A stretch of 64,000 nt of DNA from Hymenobacter sp. UV11 (GTDB taxonomy: Bacteria; Bacteroidota; Bacteroidia; Cytophagales; Hymenobacteraceae), in the NCBI RefSeq assembly GCF_004684095.1, contig NZ_SRII01000017.1, forward strand, positions 1-64,000, written 5' to 3'. Made by a program: the position numbers and the translations under genes. Shown piece after piece: positions 35,907 to 44,641 of this stretch (positions are counted from its first letter, which is position 1; the number at the start of each line of letters is the position of its first letter). Below the pieces are notes generated by a model. That model saw nothing but the letters and a program-made list of their open reading frames with translations. It was not told the origin of the DNA and made no database searches.

Positions 35907-36749
35907 ATGATTTCAGTCATCATACTTACCAAGAATGAAGCAGCAGATCTGCCTAATTGCTTAGATTCTGTTAAGTGGTCTAATGACGTACACATTCTTG
36001 ATTCGGGTAGTACTGATAAAACCCTGGAAATTGCTCGCCACTATGGCGCTAAAGTCACCAGCAACCCATTTGAGAGTTTTGGGAAACAGAGAAACTTTGC
36101 GCTAGAGCACTTGACCATTCAACATGACTGGATTTTATTCTTAGATGCTGATGAAGTAGTGACCAGTGAGTTTAAGCGATCTGTCTTTAAGGCAGTGAGT
36201 GAGGCTCCAGAAATTGTGGCAGGCTTTTATTGTTGCTGGAAGATGATATTAGAAGGTAAATGGCTTAAGCATTGTGACAATTTTCCTAAGTGGCAATTTC
36301 GATTATTACGAAAGAACCGGGCTAAGTTCACGGACTTTGGTCATGGACAGAAGGAAAAAGATGTGGACGGCTTAATAATGTATATCAAAGAGCCTTATCT
36401 CCATTACGGCTTTTCCAAAGGCTGGGCGCATTGGCTTGATCGTCATAATCGGTATTCCAGCCAAGAAGCCGCTGCAAGAATTCATGATTGCCCGCCCATT
36501 AAGCAGATTTTTGCTTCGCATACCAGCATCCGTAACCCGGCATTGAAGTCTTGGTTGAGCAGGCTCCCTGGGTGGCCATTGTTGCGTTTTATTCAAGCAT
36601 ATTTTCTGAACCTAGGGTTTTTAGAAGGAATACAAGGGCTTATATATTGCATTAATATCTCTTATTATGAGTTTCTTATTCAAATTAAAATGAGGAACAT
36701 CAAAGCAGAAGAAATAACGCCTTTTGATCATACCTCTAACAATGTATAG
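35907..36749 (+). CDS. Family 2 glycosyltransferase, WaaE-like
   Basis: 280 aa. ISVIILTKNEAADLPNCLDS, ILDSGSTDKTLEIARHYGA, FESFGKQRNFAL and WILFLDADEVV (DXD) are characteristic of the WaaE/KdtX-type group that adds glucose to lipopolysaccharide core or exopolysaccharide. The middle part has HYGFSKGWAHWLDRHNRYS. The last codons overlap the VanZ-like gene. Confidence 0.88.
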   Translation: MISVIILTKNEAADLPNCLDSVKWSNDVHILDSGSTDKTLEIARHYGAKVTSNPFESFGKQRNFALEHLTIQHDWILFLDADEVVTSEFKRSVFKAVSEAPEIVAGFYCCWKMILEGKWLKHCDNFPKWQFRLLRKNRAKFTDFGHGQKEKDVDGLIMYIKEPYLHYGFSKGWAHWLDRHNRYSSQEAAARIHDCPPIKQIFASHTSIRNPALKSWLSRLPGWPLLRFIQAYFLNLGFLEGIQGLIYCINISYYEFLIQIKMRNIKAEEITPFDHTSNNV

Positions 36750-37263
36750 ATTATTCAAAAATAATAGTAGCTATTTGCAAAGTATATTAATTAGAGTTTC
36801 ATGGCCGGATCTATTTAAGAATAAATGTTTCCAAGGGCTTTTGTTCTTAGCTTATGCTATACCACTCAGCTATATTGTCTTCTTTGCCAAAAGAAGAAGA
36901 TATCTTTCAGAACGATATCTTAATATTATTCCTTTAAAAAATTCAGTATATTACTTCATTGCTATCGATTCAAATTCTAGCAAAGAACTTTTAAATTTTT
37001 ATTTAAACTTATTGGGAAACATTTTTTTACTCATGCCCTTGGTGGTAATAATTAAGCTGCACTTTAAAGCGATAAAGTATCAGAATATAATTTTAATATG
37101 TACTGGAGTAAGCTTATTTATCGAATTAATTCAGTATGCGTTGAAAAGAGGGGTGGCTGATATTGATGATATTATACTTAATGTCTTAGGTTCAATTATA
37201 AGTCTTATGATTTTACAGTTAGTAAAACATTTAATTATTGGGAAAAGCAGTGTTGGACAATAA
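36724..37263 (+). CDS. VanZ-like membrane protein
   Basis: 179 aa with four membrane helices; starts at ATG 36724 or 36742, both overlapping the upstream gene. Residues FYLNLLGNIFLLMPL and VSLFIELIQYAL, then the acidic pair in VADIDDIILNVLGSIIS, make up the VanZ-like motif set, including the conserved N-LLGN and ELxQ blocks. Function of these proteins is not well known; in polysaccharide loci they are frequent companions. Strongly AT-rich. Confidence 0.85.
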   Translation: MIIPLTMYRLFKNNSSYLQSILIRVSWPDLFKNKCFQGLLFLAYAIPLSYIVFFAKRRRYLSERYLNIIPLKNSVYYFIAIDSNSSKELLNFYLNLLGNIFLLMPLVVIIKLHFKAIKYQNIILICTGVSLFIELIQYALKRGVADIDDIILNVLGSIISLMILQLVKHLIIGKSSVGQ

Positions 37264-37311
37264 CGCTTTCCTTAAATCAATGTATCTTACCGGTATAATG
37301 CAATTGTGTTT

Positions 37312-38553
37312 ATGAAAAAAAGGATTCTATTGATAGGCTATAATTTTCATCCTGAGCCTACTGGTATTGGTAAGTATAGTGGTGAGATGATTCATTGGTT
37401 TGCTAAAAATGGTTATGACTGTACTGTAATTACAGCCTATCCTTATTATCCCTATTGGAAAGTGCAAGACCCTTATTCAAGGAACAAGCTATGGTATAAA
37501 ACAGAGCAAAAGTTCTTTAACGCTAATGGTTCAATAACTATACACCGATGCCCGATGTACGTGCCAGCTAAGCCGTCAGGCATGAAAAGGGTGCTTTTGG
37601 ACTTCTCATTCCTGGTTTCTGCCGCTTTGAAATTGTTGCAGCTTTCATTAGGCAAAAAGTTCGATCTTGTATTTGTAGTGGCTCCATCATTTCAATTCGG
37701 CCTGTTAGGCATTCTGTACAAGAGACTTCGTCAGTCAAAGTTCCTCTACCATATACAGGATATGCAAATTGAAGCGGCTCGGGATTTGCAATTAATCAAA
37801 TCTAAAAAAATACTTAGTCTCTTATTTAAAATTGAGAAATACATTTTTAATACTGCTGATATTATCAGCAGCATAGCAGATGGTATGGCCCTTAAAATTG
37901 AGCAAAAATCCAATAAGAAGGTATTGCTATTTCCTAATTGGACGGATATCTCTCTATTCTATCCAATTGCAGACCGCGCAACTTTAAAAGAAGAGTTTGG
38001 CTTCAAATCTACAGATAAAATTATCTTGTATTCAGGTGCTATTGGTGAAAAACAAGGGTTAGAATCCATTTTATATACGGCAAATACTTATAAAGCAGAG
38101 CTTAATATAAAATTTATTATTTGTGGTTCCGGACCTTATAAACAGCGATTACAAGAATTAGCAGCTGAATTAAACTTATCTAATGTTGTATTCCTGCCTT
38201 TACAGGATTTTGAAAATTTTAACAGATTTTTAAATCTTGCTGATCTACATTTGGTGATACAGAAATCAAGTGCTAGTGACTTAGTGATGCCTTCTAAGCT
38301 CACCACTATCTTATCAGTTGGCGGTTTAGCTTTAATAACTGCTGATAGTGGCTCGGACTTATACAACTTAGTGAGGGAACACAATATTGGGTTAGTCATA
38401 AAGCCAGATGATCAAGATGCTTTAAATAATGGCATACAAGAAGCAATTACAATGGACAACGAACGGGTCATTCGCAATACTCGCAAGTACGCAGAGACAT
38501 ATCTTTCGTTAGAAGGCATCATGAATAAGCTTAAAACCAACGTTGGTCTATAG
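37312..38553 (+). CDS. WcaI-like family 4 glycosyltransferase
   Basis: 413 aa from ATG 37312 (a GTG at 37306 is also in frame). GYNFHPEPTGIGKYSGEM, TAYPYYPYWKVQDPY, HRCPMYVPAKPSGMKRVLLD and late DLVMPSKLTTILSVGGLALI are the signature of the WcaI subgroup known from colanic-acid synthesis. GT-B fold, donor loop YSGAIGEKQGLESIL. Together with the WcaF-like gene it points to an exopolysaccharide related to colanic acid in its acceptor sugars. Confidence 0.9.
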   Translation: MKKRILLIGYNFHPEPTGIGKYSGEMIHWFAKNGYDCTVITAYPYYPYWKVQDPYSRNKLWYKTEQKFFNANGSITIHRCPMYVPAKPSGMKRVLLDFSFLVSAALKLLQLSLGKKFDLVFVVAPSFQFGLLGILYKRLRQSKFLYHIQDMQIEAARDLQLIKSKKILSLLFKIEKYIFNTADIISSIADGMALKIEQKSNKKVLLFPNWTDISLFYPIADRATLKEEFGFKSTDKIILYSGAIGEKQGLESILYTANTYKAELNIKFIICGSGPYKQRLQELAAELNLSNVVFLPLQDFENFNRFLNLADLHLVIQKSSASDLVMPSKLTTILSVGGLALITADSGSDLYNLVREHNIGLVIKPDDQDALNNGIQEAITMDNERVIRNTRKYAETYLSLEGIMNKLKTNVGL

Positions 38554-38731
38554 AATCACATGTTACTCAGCAAGAAGGAGCGTTCTATACTTAAGCGCAT
38601 ACTGTTACTAACTCTCACAGTATAGCGCCAAGAAGTTAATCACCTATTGGCCATTATTTAGTCTACTGTTTAATTAGTAATTCTTGGTATGGCTCAGCAA
38701 CTTCAACTCTCAATGCCAATTCAGCTTATTT

Positions 38732-39790
38732 ATGCGGGAACATAAGGCTAACCTTGATTTGCTTCGAGCTACTGCAATTACAGTAGTTTTTATTTACCAC
38801 ATTAGCCAGTACGTTACGAAGGTTCCTGAATCTCTGCATAAAGTATTTGCATTGGGTAGTTATGGAGTTGACCTTTTCTTTGTTTTAAGTGGCTGGTTAA
38901 TCGGCGGTATATTTTTCCGTGAATACACTATGGCTGGTCACGTTAAACTGGGAAACTTCTGGGCTCGCCGTTGGCTGAGGACGATGCCGCCCTATTATGC
39001 AGCACTACTCATGAGTTGGTTGGCTGTTTACTACTCTCGCCATCAATCATTTGATCCTAGGTATATTTTCTTTCTACAAAATTATAGCAAATCCGTCCCT
39101 TTTTTTAAAATCAGTTGGTCACTTTGTATTGAAGAGCATTTTTATATAGTACTGCCATTATTATTATATTTATCATTAAAATTTAAGCAGGTTGTTCCTG
39201 TTTGTATTGCATTGATTGTGTTTTCGATATGCATGAGGTGGCAATATGCAGGCAGTGAATATCCAGCGTTTGGCTATCAACTAACTGCTACCCATTTGCG
39301 ATTAGATGGGCTATTACTTGGCGTATTATGTGCTTATATGTATAATGTCGAGCCACTTTCTTGGAAGCGATTCAGCTTATGGCTCTTTAGGCTAGGCCTT
39401 GTTGGTGGTATTATCAGCATCGTATTATACTTCCTAGATAGTCGATTTATGTATAGTATAGGCATCCTGTCTTTATCTGTGTTTTTTGCAGGCGTGCTGT
39501 GTAAATCTGTTAATGAAGCAGACTGGTCTGTATCACGCTCTAGTATTGTCTCAAAAATAGCTCTGTCTTCATATTCGATCTATCTAGTACACGCACTAGC
39601 TATAAACTTATCTGATCATTTTATGCCTGGAGGGCAAATAAAATTTATTGGGGTCGCTTTACTTTCAACTGGTGGTATGAGCTTTATTTTCCACTTTTGT
39701 ATTGAAGAAGTTTCAAAGCGGATTCGGAACAATTTATTTCCTAACCGAGTTGCTGTAACTCTTGCTAATCAAATACCTATCAACAAGTAA
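38732..39790 (+). CDS. Acyltransferase 3 family membrane protein
   Basis: 352 aa from ATG 38732 (MREHKANLDLLRATAITVVF); an upstream TTG at 38684 would add sixteen non-conserved residues. Family marks: NLDLLRATAITVVFIYHIS, GSYGVDLFFVLSGWLIGG, FWARRWLRTMPPYYAAL and SWSLCIEEHFYIVLPL. About ten membrane helices. It is the last gene of the left locus; the region beyond it is scarred by IS ends and holds the recombinase. Confidence 0.88.
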   Translation: MREHKANLDLLRATAITVVFIYHISQYVTKVPESLHKVFALGSYGVDLFFVLSGWLIGGIFFREYTMAGHVKLGNFWARRWLRTMPPYYAALLMSWLAVYYSRHQSFDPRYIFFLQNYSKSVPFFKISWSLCIEEHFYIVLPLLLYLSLKFKQVVPVCIALIVFSICMRWQYAGSEYPAFGYQLTATHLRLDGLLLGVLCAYMYNVEPLSWKRFSLWLFRLGLVGGIISIVLYFLDSRFMYSIGILSLSVFFAGVLCKSVNEADWSVSRSSIVSKIALSSYSIYLVHALAINLSDHFMPGGQIKFIGVALLSTGGMSFIFHFCIEEVSKRIRNNLFPNRVAVTLANQIPINK

Positions 39791-40006
39791 AAAATAGGTC
39801 ACTGCAAATTAGCGGCACTCCTAAATGTTTGAAATCGAACAATTACCAAAAGGCACTTCTTTGGCATAGGTTCGCCTTGGGCCAATATATCCTTCGCTGA
39901 AGTAACTAAAAACAGACTCAGTATCTACTTCAGAGGAGAGCACGGTCGTTTAGTGTGGGGTAGTGTAAGTCGAAGTCCACTACCTTTTCAAATTATCTCA
40001 ACTCGG

Positions 40007-40031
40007 TGTCTATACGCACGCGACCACCTCA
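40007..40031. repeat. Solo IS3-B terminal inverted repeat
   Basis: GCGACCACCTCA with TGTCTATACGCAC before it matches the right end of copies B1 and B2 with a few differences. No partner end is found nearby, so it is a leftover of a lost element. Confidence 0.65.
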
Positions 40032-40046
40032 ACTATTACACTCAAG

Positions 40047-40073
40047 TTGGGCTGACGCTCAGCGTCAGCCCAA
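40047..40073. terminator. Perfect 12-bp hairpin after the recombinase gene
   Basis: TTGGGCTGACGC / GCGTCAGCCCAA with the 3-base loop TCA, 45 bp beyond the stop codon of the minus-strand recombinase. It may terminate that transcript, though no long T run follows on either side; a recombination role is an alternative. Confidence 0.55.
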
Positions 40074-40117
40074 GTGCCCGCATCAGGTAAAACAGTTTAG
40101 GTAGCAAACGCATTCTC

Positions 40118-41080
40118 CTAAAGCCCTAGCCTTTGCGCAGCGTTGTGCTGGCGTACATTGTCGAGGCGAGTATAGCGGCGAATCATCTCGCTTGTCTTAT
40201 GCTTGGTCTGATTCATGACTTCCGAATCATCTGCACCAGCTAGTTTGGCCACTGTGACAAAGGATGCGCGCAATGAGTGGGCCGAGTATTTGGGCCCCAA
40301 ATAACGCTGCACAATCAAGTTCAGGTGTTTATCCGTTAGCCGCCGCTCGGTGAGCCGCTCGCCCTTGCGAAAGGACACGAATACCGGTCCCGTGGGGCGG
40401 TCCAACCGCTGCACCCAGCTTTGCAGCGTGCGAATCGGGCACAGCTTGAAATCTGGTGAATAGAAGATGGCCTTTTCCTCGGCCGCCCCCAGTTGGTTAG
40501 TTTTGCTCTTCGCCAAGTTGACAATTAGTCCTTCCTCGGAGAACGCCAAATCCTCCACGTTCAGCGCTGCCAGCTCCGAGCGGCGGAAGGCCCCCGTAAA
40601 GCCCAGCAGCAAAATCACCCGGTCCCGCAGGCCGGCCAGTGTTTTGCCGTCGATGCTTTTCACCGTGCGTTTGAAAGTAGCCAGTGTGAAGGCCGGGGCC
40701 TGTTTTTGCCGCACGCCTTTGAGCCGGGCAATGCCGTCCATCAGCACCTTGAATTTCTTGTCATCCGTAGGCGAGTCCGCGCCGCGCAGGGCGTGGGCTT
40801 TGGAAACTGCCGCGCAATGGCGCTGAATAGTCGACACCTTCTTGCCGGTTTCGGCCAGGTGGGTCACGAAGCCCGCGAGCGTATCCACCGAGGCCGGCAA
40901 TGGGTCGAGTTCGTGTTCGGCGCACCACCACCCAAAGCGTTTCAAATCCCCGGCGTAGGCCTTGGCCGTATTCGCCGCGCCGCTCAGCCCGGCCTCGACG
41001 TAGCGAGACGTATGCTCGGCCAGGTGCGCCAGCGCGGCCGAAGGGTTCGCGGGGATGGCAATTACAGCACCGTTTTCCAT
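40118..41080 (-). CDS. Tyrosine recombinase (phage-type integrase)
   Basis: 320 aa. N-terminal SAM-like core-binding domain (YVEAGLSGAANTAKAYAGDL at about 27-46). The catalytic domain shows Arg in TGAFRRSELAAL (about 166), Lys in NLAKSKTNQLG, the HSLRASF box (H-x-x-R, about 267-270), HKTSEMIRRYTR (second His) and the last tyrosine there. All residues for a 3'-phosphotyrosyl recombinase are present. A 14-bp-arm inverted repeat lies 59 bp upstream (41139-41173). It may have moved this island or resolve dimers of the replicon. GC-rich, unlike the sugar genes to its left. Confidence 0.92.
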   Translation of the reverse strand: MENGAVIAIPANPSAALAHLAEHTSRYVEAGLSGAANTAKAYAGDLKRFGWWCAEHELDPLPASVDTLAGFVTHLAETGKKVSTIQRHCAAVSKAHALRGADSPTDDKKFKVLMDGIARLKGVRQKQAPAFTLATFKRTVKSIDGKTLAGLRDRVILLLGFTGAFRRSELAALNVEDLAFSEEGLIVNLAKSKTNQLGAAEEKAIFYSPDFKLCPIRTLQSWVQRLDRPTGPVFVSFRKGERLTERRLTDKHLNLIVQRYLGPKYSAHSLRASFVTVAKLAGADDSEVMNQTKHKTSEMIRRYTRLDNVRQHNAAQRLGL

Positions 41081-41510
41081 GCGACCTATATAGTAAGGAG
41101 TGAAACGCCAATTTTAGCACTCAAAAGCGAAGGTAGCAATAAGGTCCGATAAGTAAGATTTATCGGACCTTATGAATTAATGAATAGTCTTCGACAAGTT
41201 AAGAGCTATGAGGTCTGAACTCATATTGCCCGTGTCCAACAGGATTCACCGGGTAAGTAGTCCAAGATGAAATTGTAACTATCAAGACCAACTATTATTT
41301 ACTGTTTGGCTGGGATTGTTTCCGCTCTTTGAGGCTAGAAGATGCGTAAACATTGAAATAACAGCCGCTATAATGTCCGCGTCAGAATTCTGGGCATTTG
41401 GTGAGGTCTAAAACAAAATAGACATTAAACGGAGATCATATTTAATGTTTGCTTAGAAAGGAGTAAGCTTGTACTTCTACTAAATTAGGTTGACTACGCC
41501 AAAAATCTGC
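41081..41510. other. Non-coding gap upstream of the recombinase
   Basis: 430 bp without coding frame. Contains the inverted repeat at 41139-41173, and an AT-rich stretch at 41270-41470 in which nothing else was recognised. Confidence 0.5.
41139..41173. repeat. Recombination-site-like inverted repeat (14-7-14)
   Basis: Arms ATAAGGTCCGATAA (41139-41152) and TTATCGGACCTTAT (41160-41173) are perfectly complementary around the 7-base centre GTAAGAT. The geometry (11-14-bp arms, 6-8-bp spacer) is that of core sites of tyrosine recombinases such as loxP and dif. The recombinase gene begins 59 bp away and is transcribed away from it. It could be a core att or resolution site, or an operator for the same gene. 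Confidence 0.6.
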
Positions 41511-41662
41511 ATGAGCTATCCCATAAATTCAGACCGCAACAAGCCTTGGAACACGCTGCCAGCATTACCATTGGAACAGGAGCTGGTGGAAACAATTGAA
41601 ATCCTGAGTCAGTTGGTAAAGGCCTGAGCCGCGCTGGGACGGCTGCAGGATCGGAGTGCAGT
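41511..41662 (+). pseudogene. Fic-family protein, N-terminal fragment
   Basis: From ATG 41511 the reading is MSYPINSDRNKPWNTLPALP then LEQELVETIEILSQLVKA, TGA, and the same frame continues AALGRLQDRSAV until the IS3 remnant at 41663. The pattern N-x-LP-x-LP, then an ET-x-x-x-L helix and an A-AL-x-L helix, is the Fic_N cap of Fic/DOC AMPylating enzymes. The body of the gene, with the HPFxxGNGR site, is missing, so this is a relic of a probable toxin or regulator gene. The family call rests on a short stretch. Confidence 0.6.
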
Positions 41663-42614
41663 TGAGGTGGTCGGGTAAGAATGGACATCGAGCTAAGGTA
41701 GGTTAAAGAGGTAGTGCAATTCGATTTCGAGCGGGGTGCAGTAGCCCAGGGCGGAGTTCAAGCACTGGGTGTTATAGTAGTGGGCGAGTCGCTCAACGGC
41801 ATCGCGCCAGCAGGCCAGATAGGCCCATTGTCCCGTCGCCAGGGCCGGATAGGTGATGTCGCCAACCCAGATTTGATTCGGGGCCGTAGCGGCGGGCCAA
41901 GTAGCTAATTTGTTGGCGGCAGCCACCACCTGCGGGTCAGCTTGGGTGGTGCGCGGCGACCGCGTGCTAGTGCGGGTGCAGAGGGCGCATAAGCCGCTCG
42001 CGCTGAGCCAGCCGCGCAAACGCTGCCGGCCCACCGCATGGCCTTCGCGCCGCAGTTGGGCGCGTAGCCGACGTTGGTCGTAACGGCTGGCATGGGTGGT
42101 TAACACGCGCTGGGCAGCTAGTTGCCAAGCAGCAGGTGCCGACTCGGCTGCCAGCTTGGGCACCCGCTTGCACCAGGCGTAGTAGCCGCTAGCACTGACA
42201 CCCAACAGTTGGCACTGCTGTCGCACGGGCCAACAGTGGGCACGTAAGGCAATGAAGGTGAAGCGTTTCACGACTCGTCGGTTATGAAAATATGGTCATA
42301 AACTATTGCCCTCCATTCCGGCGCAGGCCAGCTGCGCCCGCAAGTGCTTGTTTTCCTGCTCTAGCGTTTCGTTGCCAGCGGGACGGGCTGCTTGCGCCCG
42401 GGTGACGCGTACCCAGGGCCCGAGCAGCGCCTCGCTCATGCCGAGCGCCTGAGCTACTCGTATTGCCGTCTGACCGTCCTGCGTTACCCGACGGACCGCC
42501 TCGGCCCGAAAGGCCGCATCATATTTGGTTCGCGGCCGTTTACCGGCTGGTTTTTCTGCTTCCATGACAAGGGCAAGTTACTTTCGCCGTGTCCATTCTT
42601 ACCCGACCACATCA
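41663..42614 (-). mobile_element. IS3 copy B2, internal deletion derivative
   Basis: Ends TGAGGTGGTCGGGT (41663) and its counterpart ending at 42614, matching copy B1, but length only 952 bp. About 285 bp of orfB is gone. No target duplication is visible. With both ends kept and the catalytic core lost, it could only be moved by another B element in trans. Confidence 0.85.
41693..42565 (-). pseudogene. IS3 copy B2 transposase remnants
   Basis: orfA reads leftwards from ATG 42565 and keeps the full HTH (ALGMSEALLGPWVR, which B1 has lost) but decays after RAQLACAGMEG into a stop. orfB starts at ATG 42271 and is open to 41693, but jumps from LACWRDA directly to VERLAHYYNTQCLNSALG. About 95 residues are missing, including the second D and the E of the DDE triad. 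Confidence 0.85.
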
Positions 42615-42683
42615 GAATAGGCATTTCATATCGAGTCGCTTTCCCGTGAAGAAAGGTATCTACCTCTGGTATCCTGATATCCT

Positions 42684-42749
42684 GCGGCCAAACCGCGGCC
42701 AAACCGCGGCCAAACCGCGGCCAAACCGCGGCCAAACCGCGGCCAAACC
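42684..42749. repeat. Six tandem copies of an 11-bp unit
   Basis: GCGGCCAAACC repeated six times without any change (66 bp). Each junction forms the palindrome CCGCGG. It begins right after the sequence beyond IS copy B2 and ends 20 bp before the stop of the regulator gene at 42770. Identity of all units suggests recent expansion by slippage. Confidence 0.9.
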
Positions 42750-42769
42750 AACGTTCTTTATCTACCGTG

Positions 42770-44197
42770 TTACCTTATCCGATACAATCCCAGGCCTGGA
42801 GCTGCCTCGATAATAGCCGCCGCCAACAACGTTTGAAAATCCCGCCGCACCGTGCGCACCGGCGCTGGCAATTGCTCCGCGACCTGACTAGTAGTCAGCG
42901 GGCCATTAGCAGCCAGCAGCCGGGCGATGGCTTGTAGCCGGGCCGTGGCCTTCGGCATCAGCAAAAGCTTAGCAATTCGGGCTTGCGTTCCCAGTCGGTC
43001 GAGTGCTTCAGTAACTGCGCCGCTACCCCCCGGCACGGGCACTACTGTCCGAAATACATCCTCCTCGATAAATTCCGCCTGCCCACCCGGCCGGTACGCC
43101 GCCAGGTAGCGCGTCACGTTGCGCACGCCCGAACCTAACTCTTCTACCCGCCCCAGCTGCAAGAAGAACTTGGCCAGCGTCGGGTTCTTCGGAAACGGCT
43201 GAAAGCCCCGCGGGTCCAGCGGCCCATGTCCCACCGGGTGATTGGCGTTATCTATCTCCACCCGGTCGGCGTATATGATAAACCGCGATGGCCGCCCGTT
43301 CAGGTACTCGCGGTGCACCAGCAGGTTAGCTACCACTTCCCGGAAAATCTTATCCCGCAGGCTCACCCGCACCGTGCCTTCCAGGTAGAACGGGTCGGGC
43401 AGGTGCTTGGCCACGAAATCCATCAGGTACTCGTAAGTCTCCACCAGGTTAGTGCGCAGATCCAGCCGGTCGTCATAGCGGTCCATATCGTGGCGGCGTA
43501 CCAGCGCATCAATCCGGTAAGCGGGTAACACCGACAGGATAACCTCGTCACGCCCCAGCAGTAGGGCCGCCGCCTGGGTATAGCCCTGCACCCCGGTCAA
43601 GGGGTCGGTCTGGTACAGTCCCGCGCTGCGTAGCAACTCCTCGTCGTCGAGTAGCAGCCACGGGTGGTCGGTCCGCCGGCTGCGCACCAGCGCCCGCACC
43701 TTGTCCAGCAGCCCTGGCTTGAAATCCTCCAGTCGCAGGTAAGGGAAGATACGTCCCTCCGAATAGTAGCTGCTCTTGCGGACGTAAAACTGGCTGACGC
43801 GCCCCTCATCCGTCACCCGGAAATCACCCTCGTGCCCCCGGTCAAACACGACTCCGCCCGAGCGGTGCACCTGTGAGCTTTGCGGCACGTACACGTGCAG
43901 CAGGAGCACCGGCCCCAGCCGTACCGGGGTCAGTTCTAGCAGAAACGGCGGTTGCAGCTTCGTCGGGTTATTGCTCAGCGCCACGAAGTCGCGCTGCAGC
44001 TGGTCGGCCGCTGCCTGATCCACGCCCAGCGGCGCGCCATCATTGCCGGCCTCCAGAATCAAGTGCCCGCCCTGCCGGTTCAGAAAGGCGCACACGCTTT
44101 CAAATACGTCCCTGGGTAGCGCGTGCCGGGCCTGCTTGAACTCGATGCTGATGCCTTCGCCCTGCTGTAATAGGCTTTTTAACGCATCCGTAGTCAT
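42770..44197 (-). CDS. AlbA/Schlafen-domain ATP-binding transcriptional regulator
   Basis: 475 aa from ATG 44197 (MTTDALKSLLQQGEGISIEF); an ATG at 44254 adds 19 non-conserved residues. N-terminal AlbA_2 domain (GISIEFKQARHALPRDVFES, GGHLILEAGNDG). C-terminal half similar to the divergent AAA-4/HATPase_c_4 group with REVVANLLVHREYLNG, RVEIDNANHP and RVEELGSGVRNVTRYL. The last 70 residues look like a winged helix (LAANGPLTTSQVAEQLPAP). Such proteins are predicted regulators, sometimes linked to defence islands; the role here is unknown. It stands alone, bordered by IS elements. Confidence 0.85.
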   Translation of the reverse strand: MTTDALKSLLQQGEGISIEFKQARHALPRDVFESVCAFLNRQGGHLILEAGNDGAPLGVDQAAADQLQRDFVALSNNPTKLQPPFLLELTPVRLGPVLLLHVYVPQSSQVHRSGGVVFDRGHEGDFRVTDEGRVSQFYVRKSSYYSEGRIFPYLRLEDFKPGLLDKVRALVRSRRTDHPWLLLDDEELLRSAGLYQTDPLTGVQGYTQAAALLLGRDEVILSVLPAYRIDALVRRHDMDRYDDRLDLRTNLVETYEYLMDFVAKHLPDPFYLEGTVRVSLRDKIFREVVANLLVHREYLNGRPSRFIIYADRVEIDNANHPVGHGPLDPRGFQPFPKNPTLAKFFLQLGRVEELGSGVRNVTRYLAAYRPGGQAEFIEEDVFRTVVPVPGGSGAVTEALDRLGTQARIAKLLLMPKATARLQAIARLLAANGPLTTSQVAEQLPAPVRTVRRDFQTLLAAAIIEAAPGLGLYRIR

Positions 44198-44317
44198 ATC
44201 AGCACAAAGATGTTCACGGTTGACGTTACGGGCGCGGTTTTGTTGGTTGCTCAATCCTCTTGGTAGTGAGGTGGTCTAATAAATCTGGACAGAATAGGGT
44301 CTTATCTTTCCAACGTC

Positions 44318-44614
44318 ATGAAAGACAGCCATCCACCTGCTAAACGTCGGCGTTATGATGCCGCCTTCCGGGCCGAAGCCTTGCGTTTAGCGAGCGAAAG
44401 CCGCTCGACGCAATCTGCCGCCCGCGCGTTAAACATCAATGCTAAGCTGCTTTACAGGTGGCAAAAAGAAGCGCTTACGCCCGTGGCCGCCGCCCGTGGT
44501 GCGGAGCTAGACCCAGCCACCGCTGCCGAACTGCGCCAGTTGCGGGCCGCCAACCGGCGGCAGGCCCAGGAGCTAGAGATTTTAAAAAAAGCCATTGTTA
44601 GTTGCCTGCTATGA
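44318..44614 (+). CDS. IS3 type C orfA
   Basis: 98 aa: MKDSHPPAKRRRYDAAFRAE, HTH SRSTQSAARALNINAKLLYRW, then a leucine-zipper-like tail (LRQLRAANRRQAQELEILKK) ending in AIVSCLL. The A7 run just after LEIL is the probable -1 shift site into orfB. Frame intact. Confidence 0.87.
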   Translation: MKDSHPPAKRRRYDAAFRAEALRLASESRSTQSAARALNINAKLLYRWQKEALTPVAAARGAELDPATAAELRQLRAANRRQAQELEILKKAIVSCLL

Positions 44615-44641
44615 GCGCAGGCTCTCACAGACACCGGACCA

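Larger units (their letters stand above)
39791..40117. other. Scarred gap with an IS end and a hairpin
   Basis: 327 bp with no gene. It contains a solitary IS3-B-type terminal repeat (40007-40031) and a perfect hairpin (40047-40073). Confidence 0.6.

Noticed and set aside
41139..41173. Rho-independent terminator
   Set aside because: No T run follows on either strand, and it lies upstream of the recombinase start; a recombination or operator site fits better.
42684..42749. CRISPR array
   Set aside because: Units are 11 bp and directly adjacent; there are no spacers and no cas genes.
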